Shown here: piece after piece, positions 1 to 6,376 of the stretch | How positions within the stretch are numbered: the first letter of the stretch is position 1 | Layout of the letters: every line of letters starts with the position of its first letter | Assembly: GCA_000432895.1 (NCBI GenBank) | Contig: FR889438.1 | Coordinates: forward strand, 24,231-31,237 | Origin: Firmicutes bacterium CAG:449 | GTDB lineage: Bacteria; Bacillota_I; Bacilli_A; RFN20; CAG-449 | Direction of reading: 5' to 3' | DNA: 7,007 bases | The notes under the pieces: model-generated | Told to the model about the DNA's origin: nothing | What the model saw: the letters and a program-made list of their open reading frames with translations, nothing else | Databases searched by the model: none | Program-made: the position numbers and the translations under genes

Positions 1-285
1 CTTTTATCTTTAGCATTACGTTTATTTGGTAATGCTTTAGCGGGCTTTACTTTAATGTCAATTGTTTATTATGCTTTAGGTAATATGTCTTCGATGTTAT
101 TTTCATTTATTCCTGGAGGGTGGTCAAGTATTATTCTTCCACCATTTATAACTCCAATTTTACATTTATATTTTGATGTCTTTTCAGGATTAATTCAAAC
201 ATTAATCTTTGTAATGTTAACAATGATTTTCATTGCTCAAGAAGATCCTGAAGAGGAAGAAGTTCAAATTGATTTATCTAGATAG
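1..285 (+). CDS. atpB: F1Fo ATP synthase subunit a, 3' part
   Basis: This is the C-terminal 94 residues of the membrane stator subunit that forms the two ion half-channels against the c-ring. The reading frame is open from base 1, so the gene begins upstream and the first in-frame ATG at 55 is internal. The essential arginine lies in LALRLFGN (visible residue 7), equivalent to E. coli aR210. The last helix carries GLIQTLIFVMLT, whose glutamine (visible residue 66) matches E. coli aQ252. Two long hydrophobic stretches are visible, about residues 10-36 and 44-79. The position of E. coli aE219 (nine residues after the arginine) is phenylalanine here, and an aspartate (D59) sits near the aH245 position. 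The protein ends in an acidic tail, EDPEEEE. It is the first gene visible in the atp operon, and its TAG stop overlaps the atpE ribosome binding site. Family assignment is secure. Confidence 0.96.
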   Translation, partial: LLSLALRLFGNALAGFTLMSIVYYALGNMSSMLFSFIPGGWSSIILPPFITPILHLYFDVFSGLIQTLIFVMLTMIFIAQEDPEEEEVQIDLSR

Positions 286-292
286 GAGGTGA
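284..292 (+). promoter_or_regulatory. Strong ribosome binding site that fixes the atpE start
   Basis: AGGAGGTGA is a near-complete complement of the 16S rRNA 3' end. It ends about 6-8 nt before the ATG at 298. An in-frame GTG at 289 lies inside this element and so cannot be the start. The high SD quality fits the need for many c subunits per enzyme. Confidence 0.85.
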
Positions 293-297
293 AGAAA

Positions 298-519
298 ATG
301 GACGGATTAAAATTTATTGGTGCAGGTATTGCTGTTTTAACAGGTTTAGGATCTGGTATTGGTGAAGGTTTTATTTGTGCTAAAGCGATGGAAGGTATGT
401 CTAGAAATCCTGAAATGTATTCAAAATTACGTACAGGTATGATTTTAGGATGTGCTTTAACAGAAACAACAGGTATTTATGGTTTATTAATTGCAATTCT
501 CTGCTTATTTGTAAACTAA
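298..519 (+). CDS. atpE: F1Fo ATP synthase subunit c, two-carboxylate (probably Na+-type)
   Basis: This 73-residue hairpin protein oligomerises into the rotor ring that carries the coupling ion across the membrane. Helix 1 spans about residues 5-28 with a glycine-rich LTGLGSGIGEG segment. The polar loop contains SRNPE (35-39), matching the family's (A)RQPE loop. Helix 2 spans about 46-71 and carries the ion-binding carboxylate E56 in TETTGIYG. A second glutamate, E23, sits in helix 1 exactly 33 residues earlier, at the position of Q32 in the Ilyobacter tartaricus Na+ ring and E32 in Fusobacterium nucleatum. T57, T58 and Y61 match the remaining Na+-site positions S66, T67 and Y70. The start at ATG 298 is chosen because the GTG at 289 is inside the SD. 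Sodium coupling is inferred from the motif; subunit identity is certain. Confidence 0.97.
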   Translation: MDGLKFIGAGIAVLTGLGSGIGEGFICAKAMEGMSRNPEMYSKLRTGMILGCALTETTGIYGLLIAILCLFVN

Positions 520-532
520 GAAAGGAAGAAAT

Positions 533-1078
533 ATGCTTATTTTAATTTTAAGCGATGGACTTACTTTACCTAATGGCGAGGATTTTGTTAATAAAGTTTT
601 TCCTAATATTTGGGCGTTTTTAGTACAATTATTTGCGTTTATTATTATGAGTTTAATTGTTATTAAATTTGCATATAAACCAGTAAGTAATTTTTTAAAA
701 AAAAGAAAAGACTTTATTGATAGTAATTTAAATTCGGCTCAAGAAAAAAATAGTGAAGCTAATTTAAAAGTTGAAGAAGCTAATAAAAAGTTATCTTCTT
801 CTAAAAAAGAGGCTTTACAAATAATTGAAGATGCTCAAAAAGAAGCATATAAACAAAAACAATTAATTTTAGAAGAAACTAAAAAAGAAGTTAATTTAAA
901 AAAGATTCAAGCGGATGAAGATATTGCAAAAGCTAAAGAAAAAGCTCTTCATGAAAGTTATAATGAAGTTTGCGATTTAGCATTAACTGCTTCTGAATCA
1001 ATTTTAAAAAGAGAAGTTAAATATGAAGATAATCAAAAATTACTTGATGATTTCATAAATGACTTGGAAAAGAAATGA
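533..1078 (+). CDS. atpF: F1Fo ATP synthase subunit b
   Basis: This 181-residue protein is the peripheral-stalk subunit that holds the F1 head against rotation. One transmembrane helix spans about residues 24-46 (from PNIWAFL to IKFAY). It is followed by the family junction YKPVSNFLKKRKDFI (48-62) and a long charged Lys/Glu/Ala-rich coiled coil to about residue 150. The C-terminal segment containing LALTASESILKREV would contact delta. An AAAGGAAG ribosome binding site at 521-528 supports the ATG at 533, 13 nt after atpE. About 23 residues precede the membrane helix, beginning with a short hydrophobic run, MLILILSDG. No lipobox cysteine is present, unlike the lipoprotein b subunits of true mycoplasmas. 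The only cysteine is C147. The gene ends in TGA; reading through would add only eight non-family residues before TAA. Confidence 0.95.
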   Translation: MLILILSDGLTLPNGEDFVNKVFPNIWAFLVQLFAFIIMSLIVIKFAYKPVSNFLKKRKDFIDSNLNSAQEKNSEANLKVEEANKKLSSSKKEALQIIEDAQKEAYKQKQLILEETKKEVNLKKIQADEDIAKAKEKALHESYNEVCDLALTASESILKREVKYEDNQKLLDDFINDLEKK

Positions 1079-1082
1079 TATT

Positions 1083-1616
1083 ATGGATTCTTTATTTAAT
1101 CGTTACGCTTTAGGTTTATTTTCCATTGCTCTTGAAGAAAACAAAGTTCAAGAATATAAAAATTCACTTAAGATGATTAAAAGTGTTATTTTAAATGATG
1201 CTGATTTTATTCATCTACTTTCATCGTGCTTTCTTACTCAAGAAGAAAAAGATAAAGTTATTGATGAAGTCTTTAATAATGAAGATAAATATGTTCTTAA
1301 TTTTATTAAAGTGATTGTCAAAAATAAAAGAGTTAATCTTCTTCGAAGTATTTTTGATGAATTTAATGAAATGTGTAATGATTATTTAGGAATTAAAGAA
1401 GGTATTATTTATTCTACATATTTATTAGAACTTGATAAAGTAGAAAAAATTGAAAAAACTTTTAAAAAGGTATTTGGAGTCGAAGTTGAATTAACAAATC
1501 ATGTTGATGAAAAATTAATTGGCGGAATAAAAGTGATTATTGAAGATCAAGTATTTGATGGCACAATTATTAGCAAATTAAATTCATTAAAACAATCATT
1601 AATTGGAGGCAAGTAA
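1083..1616 (+). CDS. atpH: F1Fo ATP synthase subunit delta
   Basis: This 177-residue soluble F1 subunit is the connector between the alpha3beta3 crown and the b stalk (OSCP homologue). The N-terminal helical domain begins SLFNRYALGLFSIALEE (3-19), matching the family's RYAxALFxxA start. The C-terminal part contains KLIGGIKVIIEDQVFDGTI (144-162), equivalent to the conserved LIGGxxxxxGDxxxDxS region. Length agrees with the usual 175-180. An in-frame ATG exists at 1059 inside atpF, but it would add eight residues not expected in the family and overlap atpF. ATG 1083 lies 4 nt after the atpF stop and is preferred. No strong SD precedes it (only GGAAAAG at 1066-1072), so translation is probably coupled to atpF. 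The stop TAA directly abuts the atpA ATG. Confidence 0.94.
   Translation: MDSLFNRYALGLFSIALEENKVQEYKNSLKMIKSVILNDADFIHLLSSCFLTQEEKDKVIDEVFNNEDKYVLNFIKVIVKNKRVNLLRSIFDEFNEMCNDYLGIKEGIIYSTYLLELDKVEKIEKTFKKVFGVEVELTNHVDEKLIGGIKVIIEDQVFDGTIISKLNSLKQSLIGGK
1605..1609 (+). promoter_or_regulatory. Ribosome binding site for atpA
   Basis: GGAGG lies within the last codons of atpH and is 7 nt before the atpA ATG at 1617. It supports that start even though the two genes have no gap. Confidence 0.75.
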
Positions 1617-3122
1617 ATGACAATTAAAACAAATGAAATAGCCGCTTTAATTAAGCAACAAATAAAAAATTACGCTCATAAGATTGAATCTGATGATGTG
1701 GGAACTGTTATTACTGTAGGTGATGGAATTGCTACAGTTTATGGCTTAGATAAGGCTATGCTTTCAGAATTATTAATTTTTCCACATGACGTATATGGTA
1801 TGGTCATGAATTTAAATGAAGATAGCGTTGGTGTTATTCTTTTTGGTAATGATTATTTAATTGAAGAAGGCGACATAGTTAAAAGAACAAATCGTGTTGT
1901 AGAAGTTCCAGTTGGTGATAATTTACTTGGAAGAGTTGTTAATTCTTTAGGACAAGCAATTGATGGTTTAGGTGAAATTAAATATACAAAAACTAGACCA
2001 GTAGAAAGAATTGCTCCAGGTGTAATGACTAGAAAATCAGTTGATACTCCTTTACAAACAGGTATTAAAGCAATTGATACTATGATTCCAATTGGTTTAG
2101 GACAAAGAGAATTAATTATTGGAGATCGTCAAACAGGAAAAACTGCTATTGCAATTGATACAATTATTAATCAAAAAGATAAAAATGTTCTTTGCGTTTA
2201 TGTAGCTATTGGTCAAAAAAATTCAACAGTTGCTCAAATTGTTGAAAAATTAAAAGAACATGATGCATTAAAATATACTTGTATTGTTTCCGCTACAGCA
2301 AGTGAACTTGCACCTTTACAATATTTAGCTCCTTATGCTGGAGTCAGTATTGCGGAAGAATGGATGGAACAAGGAAAAGATGTTTTAATTGTTTATGATG
2401 ATTTATCTAAACATGCAGTTGCTTATAGAACATTATCTTTACTTTTAAAAAGATCTCCAGGAAGAGAAGCATATCCAGGTGATGTTTTCTATTTACATTC
2501 TAGATTACTTGAAAGAGCTTGTAGATTAAATAAAGAAAATGGTGGAGGCTCAATTACCGCTTTACCAATTATTGAAACTCAAGCAGGCGATATTTCTGCT
2601 TATATTCCAACTAATGTTATTTCTATTACAGATGGACAAATATTTTTAATGAGTGAATTATTTAACTCTGGTCAAAGACCTGCGATTGATTCAGGTTTAT
2701 CTGTTTCAAGAGTCGGATCAGCTGCTCAATATAAATGTATTAAACAAACATCAAAAGCTTTAAAAATTGAACTTGCTTCTTATAATGAATTACAAGCATT
2801 TGCTAAATTTGGCTCAGATGTTGATGAAGTAACTAAGAAAACATTAAAGCATGGTGATATTTTAATGGAAGTATTAAAACAAAACCAATATTCACCTATG
2901 ACATTTGTTCAACAAACAATTGAAATTTTTACTGCTCAAAATAACTTCTTAGATGATTTAGAAGTTAATGAAGTAAGAAATTTTTTAGATAAAATTTGGT
3001 TATCTTTAAATAAAAATCATCAAGATATCTTACTTGAAATTGAAGATAAAAAAGCTTTAAGTGATGAACTTATTACAAAAATGAAAGTAGTTATCAAAGA
3101 TATAAAGGAATCTTTAAAATAG
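1617..3122 (+). CDS. atpA: F1Fo ATP synthase subunit alpha
   Basis: This 501-residue protein is the non-catalytic nucleotide-binding subunit, three copies of which alternate with beta in the F1 head. Visible in order are an N-terminal delta-binding helix (1-22), a beta-barrel with VGTVITVGDGIATVYGL (28-44), the P-loop GDRQTGKT (169-176), a Walker B-type VLIVYDDLSKHAVAYR (256-271), the alpha/beta signature PAIDSGLSVS (355-364), and the arginine finger R365 in SVSRVGSAAQ. The C-terminal helical domain runs from about 380 onward. The P-loop glutamine (Q172) is the residue typical of alpha rather than beta. Length is that of the family (about 500). It follows atpH with no gap and has its own SD. 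Nothing is truncated or unusual. Confidence 0.99.
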   Translation: MTIKTNEIAALIKQQIKNYAHKIESDDVGTVITVGDGIATVYGLDKAMLSELLIFPHDVYGMVMNLNEDSVGVILFGNDYLIEEGDIVKRTNRVVEVPVGDNLLGRVVNSLGQAIDGLGEIKYTKTRPVERIAPGVMTRKSVDTPLQTGIKAIDTMIPIGLGQRELIIGDRQTGKTAIAIDTIINQKDKNVLCVYVAIGQKNSTVAQIVEKLKEHDALKYTCIVSATASELAPLQYLAPYAGVSIAEEWMEQGKDVLIVYDDLSKHAVAYRTLSLLLKRSPGREAYPGDVFYLHSRLLERACRLNKENGGGSITALPIIETQAGDISAYIPTNVISITDGQIFLMSELFNSGQRPAIDSGLSVSRVGSAAQYKCIKQTSKALKIELASYNELQAFAKFGSDVDEVTKKTLKHGDILMEVLKQNQYSPMTFVQQTIEIFTAQNNFLDDLEVNEVRNFLDKIWLSLNKNHQDILLEIEDKKALSDELITKMKVVIKDIKESLK

Positions 3123-3125
3123 TAT

Positions 3126-3950
3126 ATGGCACAAGAATTAGCAAAAACCAAAAAAAGAATTGCTTCTATTTCTTCAACGTTAAAAATTACTAAAGCAATG
3201 GAACTTGTTGCAACTAGTAAATTAAAGAAATGGAAAGATAAAATGGAAAATATTAATCTTTATTTAGATAGTTTAATAAAGATTATTTCTTCGTGTGCTG
3301 GTGAAGAAAATAATACTTTTAAAATAAATAAAAACGCTAATTCTTCTTTATATATTGTTGTTACTTCATCTTTAGGTTTATGTGGAGGATATAATTATAA
3401 TATTTATAAATTTTTAAACTCTAAAATAAATAAAGATGATAAAGTTTTGATTTTAGGAACTAAAGGCTTAAGTAAATTAAAAAGTGATTTTGATATAGAT
3501 GATGAATATGTTTCTATTCTTGATCATTTTGATTATTCAAATGCTAGTAAATTAAAGGATAAAATTATTAATGAATTTAATAAAGGTCTTTATAAAGAAA
3601 TCCATTTAATTTCTACTCATTATAAAAATTCTTTGACTTTTATTCCTTGTGACAACCTTCTTCTTCCTTTAGAAAAATTAGAAACGAGTTCTTCTAATCA
3701 AGAAATTATTTTTGAACCAAATAAAGAAGAAGTTTTATCATTATTGATTCCAAAATATTTAAATACTTTGTTATATAGTAAATTAACAGAAGCGATTGTT
3801 TGTGAATATGCTTCAAGAAGAAATTCAATGGATAGTGCTTCAGATAATGCTGAAGAATTACAAAATAAATTAATGCTTGAATTTAATAAAGCAAGACAAC
3901 AAGCTATTACTCAAGAAATTACGGAAGTGGTAGCTGGTGCAAATAATTAA
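3126..3950 (+). CDS. atpG: F1Fo ATP synthase subunit gamma
   Basis: This 274-residue protein is the central rotor shaft that turns inside alpha3beta3. The N-terminal helix carries KKRIASISSTLKITKAMELV (9-28), the classic KxRIxSxxxTxKITKAMELVA region. The Rossmann-like middle shows SSLGLCGGYN (81-90), and the C-terminal helix contains CEYASRRNSMDSASDNAEEL (226-245) and KARQQAITQEITEVVAGANN (255-274). The last fits the gamma signature ITxExxExxxGA, although the final signature position is Asn instead of Ser/Ala/Lys/Arg. The length is slightly short for Bacillota (about 285-290). The ATG is 3 nt after the atpA stop. The nearest purine-rich AAAGGA (about 3104-3109) is 16 nt away, too far for efficient use, so translational coupling to atpA is likely. 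Confidence 0.97.
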   Translation: MAQELAKTKKRIASISSTLKITKAMELVATSKLKKWKDKMENINLYLDSLIKIISSCAGEENNTFKINKNANSSLYIVVTSSLGLCGGYNYNIYKFLNSKINKDDKVLILGTKGLSKLKSDFDIDDEYVSILDHFDYSNASKLKDKIINEFNKGLYKEIHLISTHYKNSLTFIPCDNLLLPLEKLETSSSNQEIIFEPNKEEVLSLLIPKYLNTLLYSKLTEAIVCEYASRRNSMDSASDNAEELQNKLMLEFNKARQQAITQEITEVVAGANN

Positions 3951-3951
3951 A

Positions 3952-3958
3952 AGGAGGT
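3952..3958 (+). promoter_or_regulatory. Strong ribosome binding site for atpD
   Basis: AGGAGGT lies in the 12-nt gap after atpG, about 5 nt before the ATG at 3963. It gives beta an independent, strong initiation site, in contrast to the coupled atpG and atpC. Confidence 0.8.
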
Positions 3959-3962
3959 TTCT

Positions 3963-5366
3963 ATGAATAACTTTAAATATGGTGAAATTGTTCAAGTTAT
4001 TGGTCCAATTGTCGATGTAAGATTTGAAAAAAATTATCTTCCAAAACTTTTAACAGCTTTAAAAATCGATTTAGGAAATAATAAATCTTTAACAATTGAA
4101 GTTTTGCAACATATTGGTGATGATTTAGTTAGAGCGGTCAGTATGGGGCAAACAGATGGACTAGTAAGAGGAATGAAAGTGTTAAACACTGAAGCACCAA
4201 TTACTGTTCCAGTAGGTGAACAAACACTTGGTAGAATTTTTAATGTTTTAGGTGAACCTCTTGATAATGGTAAACCTTTATCAAATTTATTAACTTCTCC
4301 AATTCATAAAGATGCTCCTAAATATGAAGATCAAAATCCTTCTCAAGAAATCTTAGAAACTGGTATTAAAGTTATTGATTTACTTTGCCCTTATGTTAAA
4401 GGTGGTAAAGTTGGTTTATTTGGAGGAGCAGGAGTTGGAAAAACTGTTCTTATTCAAGAATTAATTAATAACGTTGCAACTGAAAGACAAGGAATTTCTG
4501 TTTTCGCTGGTGTTGGTGAACGTTCTAGAGAAGGTAATGATTTATATTATGAAATGAAACAAAGTGGTGTTTTAAGTAAAACCGCTCTTGTTTTCGGACA
4601 AATGAATGAACCACCAGGAGCTAGAATGAGAGTGGCTTTAACTGGTTTAACAATGGCAGAATATTTTAGAGATGTAAAACATCAAGATGTTTTGTTATTT
4701 ATTGATAATATCTTTAGATTCACTCAAGCTGGTAGTGAAGTATCTGCTTTAATTGGTAGAATGCCATCAGCAGTAGGTTATCAACCAACTTTGGCTACTG
4801 AAATGGGACAACTTCAAGAAAGAATTACTTCTACCAAAAATGGTTCTATTACTTCAATTCAAGCCATTTATGTTCCAGCTGACGATTTAACTGATCCTGC
4901 TCCAGCTACAACATTCTCACACCTTGATGCTAAAACTGTTCTTGATAGAGGCACTGCATCATTAGGTATTTATCCAGCTGTTGATCCTCTTCAATCAACA
5001 TCTAATATTCTTGATCCACATGTAGTTGGTGAAAGACATTATAAAGTTGCTAGAGAAGTGCAAGCTATATTACAAAGATATAAAGATTTACAAGATATTA
5101 TTGCTATTTTAGGTATGGATGAATTATCTGAAGAAGATAAAGTAATCGTTAATAGAGCGCGTCGAATTAGAAACTTCTTATCTCAACCTTTACATGTTGC
5201 TTCAACTTTTAATGGCATAGAAGGTGTTTATGTTTCTAAAGAAGATACTGTAAGATCTTTTGAAGAAATTATTTCTGGTAAGTATGATAAATATCCAGAA
5301 GCTGCCTTCTTATATGTCGGTACAATTGAAGAAGTTCAAAAGAAAGCAGAAGAATTAAATGGCTAG
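3963..5366 (+). CDS. atpD: F1Fo ATP synthase subunit beta (catalytic)
   Basis: This 467-residue protein is the catalytic subunit where ATP is made or hydrolysed. Motifs in order are an N-terminal barrel with GEIVQVIGPIVDVRF (7-21), the P-loop GGAGVGKT (154-161) with K160 and T161 for phosphate and Mg, and GERSREG (185-191) with catalytic glutamate E186. These are followed by Walker B VLLFIDNIFRF (243-253) with D248, the alpha/beta signature PAVDPLQSTS (338-347), and an intact DELSEED (386-392), the segment that senses gamma rotation. Length is normal for the family. The upstream SD and the family-typical N-terminus support the ATG. The end overlaps the atpC start by 8 nt. Conservation is high throughout and no key residue is missing. 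Confidence 0.99.
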   Translation: MNNFKYGEIVQVIGPIVDVRFEKNYLPKLLTALKIDLGNNKSLTIEVLQHIGDDLVRAVSMGQTDGLVRGMKVLNTEAPITVPVGEQTLGRIFNVLGEPLDNGKPLSNLLTSPIHKDAPKYEDQNPSQEILETGIKVIDLLCPYVKGGKVGLFGGAGVGKTVLIQELINNVATERQGISVFAGVGERSREGNDLYYEMKQSGVLSKTALVFGQMNEPPGARMRVALTGLTMAEYFRDVKHQDVLLFIDNIFRFTQAGSEVSALIGRMPSAVGYQPTLATEMGQLQERITSTKNGSITSIQAIYVPADDLTDPAPATTFSHLDAKTVLDRGTASLGIYPAVDPLQSTSNILDPHVVGERHYKVAREVQAILQRYKDLQDIIAILGMDELSEEDKVIVNRARRIRNFLSQPLHVASTFNGIEGVYVSKEDTVRSFEEIISGKYDKYPEAAFLYVGTIEEVQKKAEELNG

Positions 5367-5751
5367 TAAATTTAAATTACATATTGTAACCGCAGATGGA
5401 AAATCTCTTGATAAAGAAGTTGAAATTGTTAATGTAAAGACTTCTTCAGGAATGTTAGGTATAATGGCTCACCATTTACCTTTAATAGCAATTGTTGAAA
5501 TTTCTCATTTAAGTTATGTATCGAATAATGTTAGAGAGGAAATATCTATTGGCGGTGGTGTTCTTCATGTAGAAAATAATGAAGTTAATATTTTAGCTGA
5601 TAGTTTTGAAACAAAACAAGAATTAGATTATTCTAGAGCAGAAGAAGCAAAACTTAGAGCGGAAAATCGTTTAAAAAATAAAGAAAATATTGATTTTGTA
5701 CGGGCAGAACTAAGTTTAAAAAGAGCACTTAATCGTTTATCTTTAAAATAA
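5359..5751 (+). CDS. atpC: F1Fo ATP synthase subunit epsilon
   Basis: This 130-residue protein is the central-stalk subunit that couples gamma to the c-ring and can inhibit ATP hydrolysis. The N-terminal beta sandwich covers about 1-84, with SSGMLGIMAHHLPLIAIVEI (29-48) and GGGVLHVENNEVNILAD (65-81). The C-terminal helix hairpin covers about 88-130 and is complete. It contains LDYSRA (89-94), matching the (I/L)DxxRA ATP-binding motif of Bacillus-type epsilon, with arginines at 93, 100, 115, 122 and 126. ATP-controlled inhibition is therefore plausible; this is inferred by family analogy. The ATG lies inside the end of atpD (8-nt overlap) with only a weak AGAAGAA upstream, so translation is probably coupled to atpD. 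It is the last gene before the terminator. Confidence 0.95.
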   Translation: MASKFKLHIVTADGKSLDKEVEIVNVKTSSGMLGIMAHHLPLIAIVEISHLSYVSNNVREEISIGGGVLHVENNEVNILADSFETKQELDYSRAEEAKLRAENRLKNKENIDFVRAELSLKRALNRLSLK

Positions 5752-5756
5752 ATTAT

Positions 5757-5783
5757 AAAAAAGTTCAAATTTGAACTTTTTTT
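5757..5783 (+). terminator. Probable intrinsic terminator of the atp operon (perfect palindrome)
   Basis: A 26-bp perfect inverted repeat occupies 5757-5782, with arms AAAAAAGTTCAAA and TTTGAACTTTTTT, and begins 5 nt after the atpC stop. Folded with an AAATTT loop, the stem is AAAAAAGTTC paired with GAACTTTTTT, and the T-run follows the GAAC. Only two G-C pairs are present, so the hairpin is weak by usual standards but in keeping with this AT-rich genome. Being symmetrical it could act on either strand, or serve as a protein-binding operator. Confidence 0.7.
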
Positions 5784-5799
5784 GTTATAATACGAGTGT
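5764..5799 (+). promoter_or_regulatory. Extended -10 promoter for the DUF2089 operon
   Basis: TGTTATAAT at 5783-5791 is a consensus extended -10 (TGn plus TATAAT at 5786-5791). The best -35 is TTCAAA at 5764-5769 (four of six matches to TTGACA, 16-nt spacer), which lies inside the palindrome. Transcription would start near 5797-5799, only about 12-14 nt before the ATG at 5811. The extended -10 may compensate for the poor -35. The overlap with the hairpin allows interplay between termination, repressor binding and initiation, but this is inference. Confidence 0.7.
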
Positions 5800-5810
5800 G
5801 ATAAGAAAAT

Positions 5811-6119
5811 ATGTTAAGTATTAATGAACTACCAGATTGGGTTTTAAATTTAGAACTTGATGATTTAAATTTTATTAAAAAAATTATTTTATGCTCTGGT
5901 TCTTTAAAAGAATTAGCTAAAGTTTATGATATATCATACCCAACAGTAAGAGCACGTTTTGATAAATTGATTGAAAAAATAAAATTATATGATTCTAAAA
6001 AAGATGATTATTATATTGATAAAATAAAATCATTAGCAATTGATGGGAAAATTGATTTAGAAACAGCAAAAATATTAATTAATGAATATAGAGGAATAGG
6101 AAAAAATGAAAATAAGTAA
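5811..6119 (+). CDS. DUF2089-type helix-turn-helix protein without zinc ribbon
   Basis: This 102-residue probable DNA-binding protein is recognised as the C-terminal part of the DUF2089 family. It opens with LPDWVLNLELDDLNFIKKII (7-26), followed by SGSLKELAKVYDISYPTVRARFDKLIEKI (29-57), a helix-turn-helix with the family's GSLKELA and SYPTVR hallmarks. Residues 68-93 (YIDKIKSLAIDGKIDLETAKILINEY) resemble the short SHOCT-like helix pair found in envelope-stress proteins. Full-length DUF2089 proteins usually start with a four-cysteine zinc ribbon. Here the only cysteine is C28, and an in-frame TAA at 5802-5804 rules out an upstream extension. The ATG is poorly preceded (GATAAG at best). It overlaps the next gene by 14 nt and has its own promoter. 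A role as regulator of this small operon is inferred. Confidence 0.82.
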   Translation: MLSINELPDWVLNLELDDLNFIKKIILCSGSLKELAKVYDISYPTVRARFDKLIEKIKLYDSKKDDYYIDKIKSLAIDGKIDLETAKILINEYRGIGKNENK

Positions 6120-6375
6120 TGACATGTTATATTTATTATTTATAATGATTGCACAATTGATTTTATTATTTACAAAATATAGAAAATATAGTATTGTTCT
6201 AATTTTAGTTTCATGTATTATTTTTTTAATTACTAAATTAGATGCTATTTATCATTTTGCACTAATGCAAATTATTATTTATTATGGTTATTTTTTATGT
6301 AGATTAATCTATCAAAAAATAAAGAAAAGAAGAATGAATAAAAATATTGATAAAATGAAAATTAAGGATTTGTAG
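6106..6375 (+). CDS. Small three-helix membrane protein, unknown function
   Basis: This 89-residue integral membrane protein is not recognised as a named family. Hydrophobic helices are predicted at about 7-23 (MLYLLFIMIAQLILLFT), 28-45 (YSIVLILVSCIIFLITKL) and 49-69 (YHFALMQIIIYYGYFLCRL). The first loop (KYRKY) and the tail from 71 (KIKKRRMNKN, later KMKIKD) are strongly basic. By the positive-inside rule the first loop and C-terminus would be cytoplasmic and the N-terminus outside. Two AGGA elements at 6092-6095 and 6098-6101 support the ATG at 6106, inside the 3' end of the DUF2089 gene. The 14-nt overlap and 1-nt gap to the next gene mark it as the operon's middle member. Base composition is poorer in GC than the atp genes (12 G+C in bases 6241-6300). 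Confidence 0.75.
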   Translation: MKISNDMLYLLFIMIAQLILLFTKYRKYSIVLILVSCIIFLITKLDAIYHFALMQIIIYYGYFLCRLIYQKIKKRRMNKNIDKMKIKDL

Positions 6376-6376
6376 T

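Noticed and set aside
55..285. A short separate gene starting at ATG 55
   Set aside because: The frame is open to base 1 and the upstream residues LALRLFGN are the essential subunit a motif, so 55 is internal to atpB.
289..297. GTG at 289 as the atpE start
   Set aside because: It lies within the AGGAGGTGA ribosome binding site. ATG 298 has ideal spacing and gives the family-typical N-terminus.
533..600. Lipoprotein-type b subunit as in mycoplasmas
   Set aside because: There is no lipobox cysteine before the membrane helix; the only cysteine is at residue 147.
1059..1082. ATG at 1059 as the atpH start
   Set aside because: It would add MTWKRNDI inside atpF with no family counterpart. ATG 1083 places the conserved RYA segment at the usual distance from the start.
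1076..1099. TGA at 1076 as a recoded tryptophan extending atpF
   Set aside because: The extension is eight residues without family support, and TGG is used for every Trp elsewhere.
5771..5776. TTGAAC as the -35 element
   Set aside because: Only 9 bp separate it from TATAAT, too short for a sigma-70-type promoter. The extended -10 with TTCAAA at 5764 is preferred.
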